From Sphingomonas sp. Leaf32 (GTDB lineage Bacteria > Pseudomonadota > Alphaproteobacteria > Sphingomonadales > Sphingomonadaceae), in the NCBI RefSeq assembly GCF_001421765.1, contig NZ_LMLA01000010.1, positions 124,001 through 188,000 of the forward strand: a stretch of 64,000 nt of DNA, given 5' to 3'. Below the pieces are notes generated by a model. That model worked only from the letters and a program-made list of their open reading frames with translations. It made no database searches and was not told where the DNA came from. Within the stretch, counting starts at the first letter, position 1, and the number at the start of each line of letters is the position of its first letter. Both the position numbers and the translations under genes were made by a program. Of this stretch, positions 38,672-48,020 are shown one piece after another.

Positions 38672-40270
38672 TTACACCAGCCCCGGCCCCTCCAGCCTGA
38701 CCACCGGCAGCATCCCACCGGCGGGCGCGGGCGGCAGGGTGAGGGTCAGCCCCTCGGCCGTCCGCTGCATCGCGACCTTGCCGCCGCCCAGCAGCGTCGC
38801 CCGCTCGATCCGTCCGCCCGCGCCGTTCCCCAGCGCCGCGATCGTGACCGGCGCATCGGGCCAGCCGAGGAAGATCGCGTTGAGCGCGCCGCCGCCCGTC
38901 GTGAAGCGCACGTCGCGCGCGCCAAGCTTGTCGACCTGCCCTTCGTTGAACATGCCGCCGGCCAGGTCGGTCGGTCCTTCGCCGAACATCCGCCACGGCC
39001 GCGTGCCATAGATCGCCGATCCGTTGACGCGCAGCCATGCGCCGATCTGGTCGACGATCCGTTCCTCCTCGCTGTCGATCGATCCGTCGCCGCGCACCGG
39101 CACCGACAGCAGCAGGTTGCCGTTCTTCGACACGGTGTCGGCCAGCCGCTGCAACACGGCGCGCGCCGGGACATAGGATTTCTCCTCGAATCGCCGTCGG
39201 TTGTAATGCCATTCGCCGATGCAGGTGCAGGTCTGCCACGGTTCGGCGCGCAGCCGGTCGGAAAAACCGCGCTCGATATCCTCGACCAGCGCCTGCCGCT
39301 GGAACGCGCTCAACTGCTTGGCGGTCAGCACCACGTCGGCGCGCCCGGTGCGTGCCGCCGCATGGTTGTAGAAATGGGCGAGCGCCTCCAACCCCACCGG
39401 GCCGAACGGCACGCCGAAATCGTCGAGATAGACGAGATCGGGGTCGTAGCGCTCGACCAGCGCCTTTTGCCGCGCCAGCCAGCTGGTCACGAAGCGCGGA
39501 TTGGCGGCAGGCGCGAATTCCATCCACCGCCCGCTGGTCGCCGCGGCCCAAGCATCCATCTGCGCCTTCGTCGTGAAGCCGTCGGGCGCGGCCAGCGTCT
39601 CGCCGGTGTACAGTTCCTGCGGGTCGAGGCCGTCCCACCATTTGCCCCGGCCATCCGCCCTGGTCAGCCGCGCCGCGTCGTAACGCTGTCCGGCGCGAGG
39701 CCCCTCGGGATCATAGTTGTACGCGACCTGATACCAGTGCCACGCATGGCTCGCATGGTTGCTGACGCCGAAGCGCAGCCCTTCCGCCCGCGTGGCGTCG
39801 CGCCATCCGGCGATGATGTCGCGCTTCGGGCCGACGCGGGTGCTGTTCCACGGGTGCGGGCCGTCGAACAGGTCGAAATTGTCGTGGTGGCACGCCATGC
39901 CGACGAAATAGCGCGCGCCTGCCGCCTTGTAGCGCCTGACCAGCGCCGCCGGGTCCCAGCGTTCGGCGCGCCACTGGCCGATAATGTCCAGAAAGCCGGT
40001 ATCGGCGGGATGGCCATAGCGCCGGAGGTGCAGGTCATAGGGTTCGTGCCCCTGTTCGTAGATCTGCCGCGCATACCAGTCGCCGGCTTCGGGCACGCAT
40101 TGCGGCCCCCAATGCGCCCAGATGCCGAACTTCGCATCGCGAAACCAGTCGGGCACGGCATAGCCATCGGCCAGCGACGACCAGTTGGGCGCGATCGGCG
40201 CGCCGCGCGCCGCGACCGGCCCGGCGGCGGCAAGGGCGGCGGTGCCGCGCAGGAATCGGCGTCGTTCCAT
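38672..40270 (-). CDS. Alpha-L-fucosidase, GH29
   Basis: 532 residues. It opens with a Tat-like signal ERRRFLRGTAALAAAG. The GH29 barrel carries the family marks KFGIWAHWGPQCVPEAGDWYA (about 47-67), HHDNFDLFD (128-136) and the nucleophile region DPDLVYLDDFG, with probable nucleophile Asp283. A C-terminal beta domain (about 430-532) follows. It releases alpha-linked L-fucose in the periplasm or outside. It is divergent from the beta-galactosidase/alpha-xylosidase operon, which fits fucosylated xyloglucan as substrate; the pairing is inference. Confidence 0.9.
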   Translation of the reverse strand: MERRRFLRGTAALAAAGPVAARGAPIAPNWSSLADGYAVPDWFRDAKFGIWAHWGPQCVPEAGDWYARQIYEQGHEPYDLHLRRYGHPADTGFLDIIGQWRAERWDPAALVRRYKAAGARYFVGMACHHDNFDLFDGPHPWNSTRVGPKRDIIAGWRDATRAEGLRFGVSNHASHAWHWYQVAYNYDPEGPRAGQRYDAARLTRADGRGKWWDGLDPQELYTGETLAAPDGFTTKAQMDAWAAATSGRWMEFAPAANPRFVTSWLARQKALVERYDPDLVYLDDFGVPFGPVGLEALAHFYNHAAARTGRADVVLTAKQLSAFQRQALVEDIERGFSDRLRAEPWQTCTCIGEWHYNRRRFEEKSYVPARAVLQRLADTVSKNGNLLLSVPVRGDGSIDSEEERIVDQIGAWLRVNGSAIYGTRPWRMFGEGPTDLAGGMFNEGQVDKLGARDVRFTTGGGALNAIFLGWPDAPVTIAALGNGAGGRIERATLLGGGKVAMQRTAEGLTLTLPPAPAGGMLPVVRLEGPGLV

Positions 40271-40445
40271 GGACTATCCTCTCCCAAGGGGGGCGGCCGG
40301 GCATTCCGGTCCGCATCGCGCCATGTTAGCGCTAAGAACCAATTGTATGACATAGATATCGTGCGTAAAGAGGCGTGACAACGCTGTCGGGTACGGGCTG
40401 ACCGAAACCACGAACGGCGACCGGGATGATGCGGGAGAGGGCGAT
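40271..40445. promoter_or_regulatory. Divergent promoter region of the glycan-degradation cluster
   Basis: 175 bp between the fucosidase and beta-galactosidase genes. It contains the perfect palindrome TTAGCGCTAA (40326-40335; context ATGTTAGCGCTAAGA), which resembles a LacI-family operator. An AT-rich stretch (AATTGTATGACATAGATAT, about 40341-40359) follows that could be part of a promoter or a GntR-type site. Confidence 0.5.
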
Positions 40446-42080
40446 ATGGCGGCGTGGCGCAAATGGGCGATGGCGGGGGCGGCATGGGCGATGGTCGCCG
40501 GCACGGCGGCGATCGCGAAGCCGGGTGATGCACCCTATCTGGTCCGCAAGGATGGCCGTCACGCGTTGATGGTCGATGGCGCGCCGTTCCTGATGCTGGG
40601 CGTGCAGGCCAATAATTCCAGCAACTATCCCGACATGCTGCCCAAGGTCTGGCCGATGGTCGAACGGCTGCACGCCAACACGCTGGAAATCCCGGTCGCG
40701 TGGGAACAGATCGAACCGGTCGAGGGCAGATTCGATTTCAGCTATCTCGATGCGTTGCTGCCGCAGGCGCGGGCGCATGGCGTGAAGCTGGTGCTGCTGT
40801 GGTTCGGCACGTGGAAGAATACCTCGCCCGGCTATGTCCCCGCCTGGGTCAAGACCGACAATGCCCGGTTTCCCCGGATGCGGACCAAGGACGGCAAGAC
40901 GCATTATGCGCTGTCGCCGCACGGCGAGGCGACGTTTGAGGCGGACAAGAAGGCGTTCGTCGCGCTGATGCGCTACCTGAAGGACCATGACCCCGACCAC
41001 AGCGTCATCATGGTCCAGCCGGAGAACGAAACCGGCGTGTACCAGCAGGCGCGCGACTATTCGCCCGAGGCCAATCGCCTGTTCGCGGCCGCTGTGCCGC
41101 CCGAACTGGCGAAGCAGACCGGCAAGCGCGGCAACTGGACGGCGGTCTATGGCGACAATGCCGAACCGGCGTTCAACGCATGGTATGTTGCGCGCTATAT
41201 CGACCGGATCGCGGCGGCGGGGAAGGCGGTGTGGAAGCTGCCGATGTACGTCAACGCGGCGGTCGGCGGGGCGTTCGCGCCGCCGGGCAAGTCGGGCGGC
41301 GCCAGCGGCGGTCCCGACTGGCAGGTGATCGACGTGTGGAAGGCGGCGGCGCCGAACATCGATGTGCTCGCGCCCGATCTCTATACCCGCGATGCCAAGG
41401 ATTACCTGAAGTTCCTCGACCATTATGCACGGCCCGACAACGCGCTAATGGTGCCCGAAACCGGCAACGCGGCCGATTTCGCGCGTTTCCTGTGGCCGAC
41501 GATCGGGCGTGGCGGCATCGGCTGGGCGCCGTTCGGCATGGATGCCACCGGCTATTACAACTACCCGCTGGGCGCGAAGGCGCTGGACGATGCGACGGTC
41601 GAGGCGTTCGCGAGCAAATACCGCTTCCTGAAACCGATGGCGCGCGGCTGGGCCACGCTGTCGCTGGCGCATCCCGGCTGGGGCACGGCCAAGGGCGCGC
41701 CGGACACCGAACAGGTGAAGGTCATGGGCCGGTGGCGCGTGTCGGCCAAATATGGCGAATGGCAGTTCGGATCGATGGATTCGCCGTGGCTGAAGGCCGA
41801 ACCGCCCGCGACCGCCACCCAGCCGGTCGGCGGGGCGGCCGTGTTGCAACTGGCGCCCGATCAGTTCCTGGTGACCGGCACCGATGTGCGCGTGTCGTTC
41901 GACGTCGCCGACAAGGCGCGGGGCGAGACCGCGATGCACATCAAGGTCGAGGAAGGGACGCTGGCCGATGACGGCAGCTTCCGCGCCCGCCGGGTGATGA
42001 ACGGCGACCAGACCGATTATGGATTGAACTTCACCGCAGAGCCGATGCTGCTGCGCGTGACCATGGGAACGTACCGCTGA
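40446..42080 (+). CDS. Beta-galactosidase, GH35-type with DUF5597
   Basis: 544 residues: signal peptide (about 1-24), then a TIM barrel with TLEIPVAWEQIEPVEGRFDFSYLD, acid/base Glu195 in VQPENETG and nucleophile Glu338 in MVPETGN. A C-terminal DUF5597-type beta domain (about 390-544) follows. Length and domain order match the single-barrel bacterial GH35 enzymes such as Cellvibrio Bgl35A, which removes galactose from xyloglucan oligosaccharides. Its stop overlaps the start of the GH31 gene (TGATG), so both are made from one mRNA. Confidence 0.88.
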   Translation: MAAWRKWAMAGAAWAMVAGTAAIAKPGDAPYLVRKDGRHALMVDGAPFLMLGVQANNSSNYPDMLPKVWPMVERLHANTLEIPVAWEQIEPVEGRFDFSYLDALLPQARAHGVKLVLLWFGTWKNTSPGYVPAWVKTDNARFPRMRTKDGKTHYALSPHGEATFEADKKAFVALMRYLKDHDPDHSVIMVQPENETGVYQQARDYSPEANRLFAAAVPPELAKQTGKRGNWTAVYGDNAEPAFNAWYVARYIDRIAAAGKAVWKLPMYVNAAVGGAFAPPGKSGGASGGPDWQVIDVWKAAAPNIDVLAPDLYTRDAKDYLKFLDHYARPDNALMVPETGNAADFARFLWPTIGRGGIGWAPFGMDATGYYNYPLGAKALDDATVEAFASKYRFLKPMARGWATLSLAHPGWGTAKGAPDTEQVKVMGRWRVSAKYGEWQFGSMDSPWLKAEPPATATQPVGGAAVLQLAPDQFLVTGTDVRVSFDVADKARGETAMHIKVEEGTLADDGSFRARRVMNGDQTDYGLNFTAEPMLLRVTMGTYR

Positions 42081-44950
42081 TGAAGACGCTTCGCTGGACC
42101 TTGTTGTCGCTCGCCCTGTCGGCCTCGCTGCCGGCGCTTGCCGCCGATGTGGCGAAGGTGCCGGGCGGCGTGGTCGTCACCCCCGATGCCGGCCCGGCCA
42201 AGCGGGTACGGGTGCTGGTCTATGGCCCTGACCGGTTCCGCGTGACGGCGGTGCCGGACGCAACGCTCGACACGCCCGACAGCCTGATGGTGACGGCGAA
42301 GCCGGCGGGCGACTTCACCGTCAGCCAAGCGCGCGGGGTCGTGGTGGTGAAGGCGGCGGGCGGATCGGCCGAGATCGACCTCGACGACGGGCAGGTGCGT
42401 TTTCGCGATGCGGCGGGCAAGCTGACGCTGGAGGAGGCGCCGCGCGCGGGCTTCGTGCCCGTGACGGCGGGCGGCGAGAAGTTCGTTGCCATCCGCCAGC
42501 AATTCAATCGCGGCACGGACGAGGGCTTTTACGGTCTCGGCCAGCATCAGAACCGGCAGATGAACTATAATGGCGAGGACGTCGAACTCGCCCAGCATAA
42601 TATGGATATCGGCATCCCCTTCGTCGTGTCGACGAAGAATTACGGGGTGTTGTGGGACAATAACGGCATCACCCGCTTCGGTAATCCGCAGGCGTACAAG
42701 CTGGTCGGCGACGGGATGAAGGTGATGTCGGGCGGCAAGCCAGGCTGGCAGGCGCGATATTATCTGGGCGACCGGCTGGCGGTGACCCGGACCGAGCCGA
42801 CGATCAACTATCAGTTCATCAAGGATCAGGCGAACTGGCCGGCGGCGGCCAAGGCGCAGACGGTCGCGGCGACCACGGGGCAGAACACCGCCGGCAACGC
42901 GGTGCAGACGCAGAAGGTCGTGTGGACCGGCACGGTCATGCCGTCGGTCACCGGCGTGCAGAAATTCCGCCTCTATTCGTCGAGCTACGTAAAGGTGTTC
43001 GTCGACGGGAAAGAGGTGCTGAACCGCTGGCGGCAGAACTGGAACCCATGGTTCCACAATTTCGACCTGCCGATGACCGCCGGCAAGGCGGCGGAAGTGC
43101 GGATCGAGTGGGAGCCGAATGCCGGCTATATCGCGCTGTTCCAGAACGACCCGTTACCGACCGCCGACCGCCATTCGCTGTGGTGGTCGTCGGATGTCGC
43201 CCATGCGCTCGATTATTATTATGTCGGCGGCAAGGACATGGACGGCGTCATCGCCGGCTATCGTTCGCTGACCGGCAAGGCGGCGCTGATGCCGCGCTGG
43301 GCCTATGGTTTCTGGCAGAGCCGCCAGCGCTACAACACGCAGGACGAGCTGCTGGGGGTGGTGCGCGAATATCGCAAGCGGCAGTTGCCGATCGACAATA
43401 TCGTGCAGGACTGGTTCTACTGGCCCGAGGACCAGTGGGGCTGCCATTGCTTCGACCCCAAGCGCTTCCCCAAGCCGCAGCAGATGGTCGACGAAATCCA
43501 CGCGAACGACGCGCGGATCATGATTTCGGTATGGCCGAAATTCTATCCGAACACGAAGAACGCGCAGGAACTGGCCGCCAAGGGCTATCTCTATCAGGGC
43601 AATCTGATCGCGAAGGAACGCGACTGGGTCGGCAAGGGCTATCTCAACACCGATTACGACCCCTATGCCCCGGAAGCGCGCGCGATCTATTTCCGGCAGA
43701 TGAAGGAGGCGTTGGTCGACAAGGGCTTCGACGCGTGGTGGATGGACGCGACCGAGCCGGACATCCATTCGAACCTGTCGATCGAGGAGCGCAAGGACCG
43801 GATGGGTCCGACGGCGCAGGGACCGGCGGAAGAGTTCTTCAACAGCTATCCTTTGGTCCATGCCGAGGGCGTGGCTGATGGCCTGCGCGTCGCCAAGCCC
43901 GATGTGCGCCCGTTCATCCTGACCCGCTCGGGCTATGGCGGTATCCAGCGCGCGAGTGCCGCGCTCTGGTCGGGTGACGTCGCGTCGCGCTGGGACGATC
44001 TGCGCGACCAGATTTCGGCGGGCGTCAACCTGTCGATGTCGGGCATCCCGAACTGGACGCACGATATCGGCGGCTTCGCGGTCGAGGATCGCTACAGCAA
44101 GAAGGACCCGGCGCATCTGGCCGAATGGAAGGAACTGAACCTGCGCTGGTTCCAGTTCGGCGCGTTCAGCCCGCTGTTCCGCAGCCATGGCGAGACGCCG
44201 TTCCGCGAAATCTACGAACTGGGCGCCAGCGATCCGGCGCTGTACCAGGCGCTCGGTAATTACGACCGGCTGCGCTACCGCCTGCTGCCGTACATCCTCT
44301 CGCTGGCGGCCGAGAACTGGCACCGCGACGGGACGATGATGCGCGGGCTGGTGATGGACTTCGCCGCCGATCGCAAGACGTGGGGAATCGACGATCAGTA
44401 TATGTTCGGCTCCGCGTTCCTGGTCGCGCCGGTCACCCAATTCGGCGCGCGCAGCCGGCAGGTGTACCTCCCCGCCGGGGCCGACTGGTACGACTTCGCC
44501 ACCGGTGCGTATCAGAAGGGTGGGCGGACGATCACCGCCGCCGCCCCGCTCGCCACCATGCCGCTCTATGTTCGGGCCGGATCGATCGTGCCGACCGGGG
44601 CGGCGGTGCAGTCGACCGCCGAACAGCCCGACGGACCGTATGTGCTGCACGTCTTCACCGGCAAGGACGGCGCCTACACGCTGTTCGAGGATGACGGCCT
44701 GTCCGAAGGCTATCGCAAGGGCCAGTCGGCGCAGATCCCGGTGACCTGGAACGAAGCGACGAAGACGTTGAACATCGGCGCACGGCAGGGCAGCTTCCCC
44801 GGCATGGTCGCCCAGCGGGCAATGTCGGTGCGGTTCCACACGCCGGGCAAGGCGGTCGCGCCGGACTTTGCCGATAACAAGGCGACGGCGTTCATCTATG
44901 ACGGGCGGGCGGTGACGGTGCCGCTCGCGGGGCGGCCGCAGACGAAGTAA
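42080..44950 (+). CDS. Alpha-xylosidase, GH31, with PA14 insert
   Basis: 956 residues: signal peptide (about 1-22), N-terminal beta domain, and a PA14-like insert (about 225-355, VTGVQKFRLYSSSYVKVFVDGKEV). The GH31 barrel has nucleophile Asp556 in WWMDATEPD, plus LTRSGYGGIQRASAALWSGDV and the C-terminal beta domains. A PA14 insert is the hallmark of xyloglucan-active alpha-xylosidases such as Cellvibrio Xyl31A. It would remove non-reducing-end xylose after galactose and fucose are trimmed by the neighbouring enzymes. Confidence 0.92.
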   Translation: MKTLRWTLLSLALSASLPALAADVAKVPGGVVVTPDAGPAKRVRVLVYGPDRFRVTAVPDATLDTPDSLMVTAKPAGDFTVSQARGVVVVKAAGGSAEIDLDDGQVRFRDAAGKLTLEEAPRAGFVPVTAGGEKFVAIRQQFNRGTDEGFYGLGQHQNRQMNYNGEDVELAQHNMDIGIPFVVSTKNYGVLWDNNGITRFGNPQAYKLVGDGMKVMSGGKPGWQARYYLGDRLAVTRTEPTINYQFIKDQANWPAAAKAQTVAATTGQNTAGNAVQTQKVVWTGTVMPSVTGVQKFRLYSSSYVKVFVDGKEVLNRWRQNWNPWFHNFDLPMTAGKAAEVRIEWEPNAGYIALFQNDPLPTADRHSLWWSSDVAHALDYYYVGGKDMDGVIAGYRSLTGKAALMPRWAYGFWQSRQRYNTQDELLGVVREYRKRQLPIDNIVQDWFYWPEDQWGCHCFDPKRFPKPQQMVDEIHANDARIMISVWPKFYPNTKNAQELAAKGYLYQGNLIAKERDWVGKGYLNTDYDPYAPEARAIYFRQMKEALVDKGFDAWWMDATEPDIHSNLSIEERKDRMGPTAQGPAEEFFNSYPLVHAEGVADGLRVAKPDVRPFILTRSGYGGIQRASAALWSGDVASRWDDLRDQISAGVNLSMSGIPNWTHDIGGFAVEDRYSKKDPAHLAEWKELNLRWFQFGAFSPLFRSHGETPFREIYELGASDPALYQALGNYDRLRYRLLPYILSLAAENWHRDGTMMRGLVMDFAADRKTWGIDDQYMFGSAFLVAPVTQFGARSRQVYLPAGADWYDFATGAYQKGGRTITAAAPLATMPLYVRAGSIVPTGAAVQSTAEQPDGPYVLHVFTGKDGAYTLFEDDGLSEGYRKGQSAQIPVTWNEATKTLNIGARQGSFPGMVAQRAMSVRFHTPGKAVAPDFADNKATAFIYDGRAVTVPLAGRPQTK

Positions 44951-44954
44951 GCCA

Positions 44955-45053
44955 CCCGTCATTCCCGCGAAGGCGGGAATCCATACACGCTGTCGCCATG
45001 CAAGAGTTGCGACGGTGGCGGTAATGGATTCCCGCCTGCGCGGGAATGACGGG
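44955..45053. repeat. Inverted-repeat pair, CATTCCCGC family
   Basis: The arms 44955-44984 (CCCGTCATTCCCGCGAAGGC...) and 45024-45053 are nearly perfect complements, about 28 of 30 bases, around a 39-base loop. It lies between the alpha-xylosidase and epimerase genes and could form a long hairpin in the polycistronic RNA. Confidence 0.85.
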
Positions 45054-45071
45054 AAATAGTGGAGAGATTGC

Positions 45072-46124
45072 ATGACCCGAGCGGAGCGAATCCCTTTCGG
45101 CACCCTCGACGGCCAGCCCGCCCAGGCGATCGAACTGACCGCCGGGCCGCTCTTCGCGCGCATCCTGCCGCTGGGTGCGACGCTTCAGTCGCTGTGCGTG
45201 CCCGACCGGGAGGGCGTGGTCGCTGATGTCGTGCTGGGCTTCGACGATGTGCAATCCTATCGCGACCGGCCGTCATGGTTCGGGGTGACGGTCGGGCGCT
45301 ATGCCAACCGGATCGCGGGCGGGCGTTTCAGCCTCGATGGCAACACCTACGCCCTCGAAACCAACAACGCGCCCAACCATCTGCACGGCGGGTCGGACGG
45401 GTTCGACCAGCGACTATGGGATGTCGCGGAGGTCGGGCAGGACGCAGATGCGGCGTGGGTCTGCCTGACGTTGACCAGCCCGGATGGCGATGCCGGCTAT
45501 CCCGGCACGCTGCACGCCAGCGCGACCTATACGCTGACGCCCGATGCGCTGACCATCGCCTATGCCGCGAACACCGACGCGCCGACGGTCGTCAACCTGA
45601 CCAACCATGCGTTCTTCGACCTCGGCGGGCAGGGGGAGGCGATGCGCCACCTGCTGACCATCGAAGCCGACGCCTTCCTGGCCGTAGACGCGAGCTCGAT
45701 CCCGACGGGGGAGCGGCGCGCGGTGGCCGGCACGCCGTTCGATTTCCGCCAGCCCCATGCGATCGGCGCGCGGGTGCGCGACGGGCGGGACGAGCAGATC
45801 GCGATCGGGCGCGGGTACGACCACAACTTCATTGTGCGCGGGGAGCCGGGCGTGCTGCGTCTGGCGGCGGTGCTCAGCGATACCGCATCGGGGCGGGTGA
45901 TGGCGCTGTCGGTGACCGCGCCCGGATTACAGCTCTATGCCGGCAATTTCCTGAACGGGGCGCAGGCGGGCAAGGGCGGGCGACTGTATCGGCAGGGCGA
46001 TGCCGTCTGCCTGGAGCCGCAGGCATGGCCCGATACGCCCAACCGTAGCGACTTTCCCACCGCCCGGCTGGACCCCGGTCAGCGTTGGGAAAGCACGATG
46101 TGCTTCACCTTTTCGACGCGGTAG
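45072..46124 (+). CDS. galM: Aldose 1-epimerase (mutarotase)
   Basis: 350 residues, GalM family. It shows GVTVGRYANRIAGGRFSLDG, NNAPNHLHGG (active-site His), VVNLTNHAFFDLGG (second His), GYDHNF and VCLEPQAWPD with the catalytic Glu near the C-terminus. It interconverts alpha and beta anomers of glucose, galactose or xylose, feeding monosaccharides released by the preceding hydrolases into catabolism. No signal peptide, so cytoplasmic. GGAGAG lies about six bases before the ATG. Confidence 0.93.
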   Translation: MTRAERIPFGTLDGQPAQAIELTAGPLFARILPLGATLQSLCVPDREGVVADVVLGFDDVQSYRDRPSWFGVTVGRYANRIAGGRFSLDGNTYALETNNAPNHLHGGSDGFDQRLWDVAEVGQDADAAWVCLTLTSPDGDAGYPGTLHASATYTLTPDALTIAYAANTDAPTVVNLTNHAFFDLGGQGEAMRHLLTIEADAFLAVDASSIPTGERRAVAGTPFDFRQPHAIGARVRDGRDEQIAIGRGYDHNFIVRGEPGVLRLAAVLSDTASGRVMALSVTAPGLQLYAGNFLNGAQAGKGGRLYRQGDAVCLEPQAWPDTPNRSDFPTARLDPGQRWESTMCFTFSTR

Positions 46125-46208
46125 CGGTATCGGCTGCACTGCCGCAACGATGTTGCGCGGCGCACAACGCGCCTTGACGGAACGGGTTGCGTTTGCGAAC
46201 GACTTCCT

Positions 46209-46592
46209 ATGAAGCACCCCCTTCTCCTCGCCGCCACTGCCGCGGCCTTCGCCCTTTCGGCCTGCGGTCAGCAGCAGCCGGAACAGCTCGACACCCGCGC
46301 GCCCGATCCGCTGGCGTCGCAGCTCGCCAACCGCGCGCCGGTCGAACTGCCGCCGCCCGTCAAGGCGAGCGTCACGTTCCGCTGCAAGGACAACAGCCTC
46401 GTCTATATCGACTTCTTCGAAGGCGACACCCAGGCCAATTTCCGCGCGAAGCAGGACGCGATCCCCGTCCGCCTGAAGGCCGCCGAAAAGGGCAAGCCGC
46501 TGACCGCCGAAGGTGGCTACAGCCTGACCGGCAGCCCCAAGACCGTCACCCTGACCCAGCCGGGCAAGGCTGCGCAGACCTGCAACGCCTGA
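46209..46592 (+). CDS. Small lipoprotein, MliC-like
   Basis: 127 residues with lipobox ALSAC (lipidated Cys19). The C-terminal 75 residues have one Cys near each end (VTFRCKDN ... AAQTCNA) and a string of short beta strands (YIDFFEGD, IPVRLKAA, KTVTLTQPG), a layout like the membrane-bound lysozyme inhibitor MliC. The assignment is tentative because the MliC SASGA motif is missing. Followed directly by a strong terminator, so probably monocistronic. Confidence 0.7.
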   Translation: MKHPLLLAATAAAFALSACGQQQPEQLDTRAPDPLASQLANRAPVELPPPVKASVTFRCKDNSLVYIDFFEGDTQANFRAKQDAIPVRLKAAEKGKPLTAEGGYSLTGSPKTVTLTQPGKAAQTCNA

Positions 46593-46644
46593 TTATATCG
46601 CCGGTGGCGACCACCTTCCGGGTCGCTATCGTTTGAAATGACTC

Positions 46645-46680
46645 ACGGCCGGCGGAGCGATCCGCCGGCCGTTTCTTTTT
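46645..46680 (+). terminator. Rho-independent terminator
   Basis: A perfect 12-bp stem ACGGCCGGCGGA/TCCGCCGGCCGT (46645-46656 and 46661-46672, loop GCGA) is followed by TTCTTTTT. Confidence 0.9.
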
Positions 46681-46682
46681 GC

Positions 46683-46894
46683 TGTTCGGGACCCCCGGAA
46701 TTGATCCTGGGTCGCGCTTTCTTGCCGGGCGTACGAAGAAGCGGGACCCCGGCTCAAGGCCCGGGTGACGGCGAGGAAAGGTGGCTTGGTTGCCAACCAG
46801 CCCAGCCAATTACGTCACCCCAGCGCAGGCTGGGGTCTCTCGCGGCTCTTGCCCGGTGCTCTCACCGAGAGATCCCAGCCTGCGCTGGGATGAT
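46683..46894. repeat. Two adjacent REP-like inverted repeats
   Basis: 46683-46771 holds an imperfect CGGGACCCCCGG/CCGGGTGACG pair. 46810-46894 holds a copy of the CAGCGCAGGCTGGG element also found at 38561-38647. They fill the gap between the lipoprotein terminator and the convergent TraB/GumN gene. Confidence 0.7.
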
Positions 46895-46933
46895 GTTTGT
46901 GGCGGGGTGTGGCGTCGGCCGCCCGCCGTACCC

Positions 46934-47851
46934 TCAATACTTTACCCGCGTCGCGCGCAGCTTGTAGCGCTTGAGCGCGTCCTGCACGCTGCCGCTGCCC
47001 GCCAGATGGCCGGCGCCCACCGCGACGAAGACGGTGCCCGGGCGCTTCATTCGATCCTCGATCCACTTGGCCCAGCGGGCGTTGCGGTCGGTCAGCAGCA
47101 CGCGCTTGAGTTCGGGCGAGACGGTCATCTCTTCGTTCATCGTCGCCGCCAGCGCGTCCGGGTCGCCGCGCCGCCACTGGTCGACCATCTTGTCGATCGA
47201 TTCGCCGGCGGTCGGCAGTTCCTTGATCGTTTCGGTCAGGAAGGTGACCTGCGCCGCGTCCGACAGCGAATCGAAGAAGCCGAACTGCTGTTCCAGCGTT
47301 TCGAGGCCGGTGAGCGGCTTGCCCGCCGCCTTGGCCGCCTGCGAAATCGCCTGTTCTGCGCCGCTGGCGGGGTCATAACCCTGCTTCTGCAGCGTCAACA
47401 GCGTGAGCGTCGATGCGGCGAACCACGGGTCGAGCTGTTCCAGCGCGCCGGCCGGCAGCCCGGCATCGGCCACCGCCTTGGCATAGGCGGGGCGTTCGGC
47501 GGCGGGCAGCTTGTCGCTGAGCTTCGGGCCGGTGACGTTCACCGCCGACTTCATCACCGCCGCCTGCGCCTGTTCCGGCGTCGGCATCGGGATTTCCAGC
47601 ACGACCTCGTTCGATTTGTCGAACGCGGTACGGACTGCTTCGTCGAACCACGACAGGCCGGGCTTCAGGACGTGGATCGTCCCGAACAGATAGATGGTCG
47701 TGTCCTTGTCCTTGACCACCCACAAGGCGGGATCGGCCTCGCCCGCGGGCAGGTCGGCCGGGGCGGCTGGCTTGGGTGCGGTCTGTGCCCAGACGGGGGC
47801 TGCGGTCATCAACGTGAATGCGGCGGCGAAACGCAGCAGGATCGAGGACAT
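46934..47851 (-). CDS. TraB/GumN family protein
   Basis: 305 residues: signal peptide (about 1-22, VWA-Q). The TraB/GumN (erythromycin-esterase/Tiki-like) domain follows with GTIHVLKPG near residue 58, the EIPMP-type acidic strand near 85, and GAGHLAGSGSVQDALKR near the C-terminus (conserved GxxH motifs). The family is related to metalloproteases, but the function in bacteria is uncertain. Start ATG 47851 with GGAG six bases upstream; two longer in-frame starts lack this. Divergent from the Mfd-type gene. Confidence 0.87.
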   Translation of the reverse strand: MSSILLRFAAAFTLMTAAPVWAQTAPKPAAPADLPAGEADPALWVVKDKDTTIYLFGTIHVLKPGLSWFDEAVRTAFDKSNEVVLEIPMPTPEQAQAAVMKSAVNVTGPKLSDKLPAAERPAYAKAVADAGLPAGALEQLDPWFAASTLTLLTLQKQGYDPASGAEQAISQAAKAAGKPLTGLETLEQQFGFFDSLSDAAQVTFLTETIKELPTAGESIDKMVDQWRRGDPDALAATMNEEMTVSPELKRVLLTDRNARWAKWIEDRMKRPGTVFVAVGAGHLAGSGSVQDALKRYKLRATRVKY

Positions 47852-48020
47852 TATCGTCTCCATGGCGCCGGGCGGGCCGGCTGTCGGCCCGTCATAGCAG
47901 CGCGATAGGAAGCGCAACAGGCAATTTGCCGTTCATCGATAACCCCGGGAACGTCCGCGCGTCGCGCTTCGTTTGCAGATTCCACGCCCCTGTTTTCAGG
48001 GCCTTGCCGGGAACTCCGCC

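Noticed and set aside
43154..45163. A 669-codon antisense frame across the alpha-xylosidase gene
   Set aside because: It runs through a repeat and two sense genes; composition is typical of a shadow frame.
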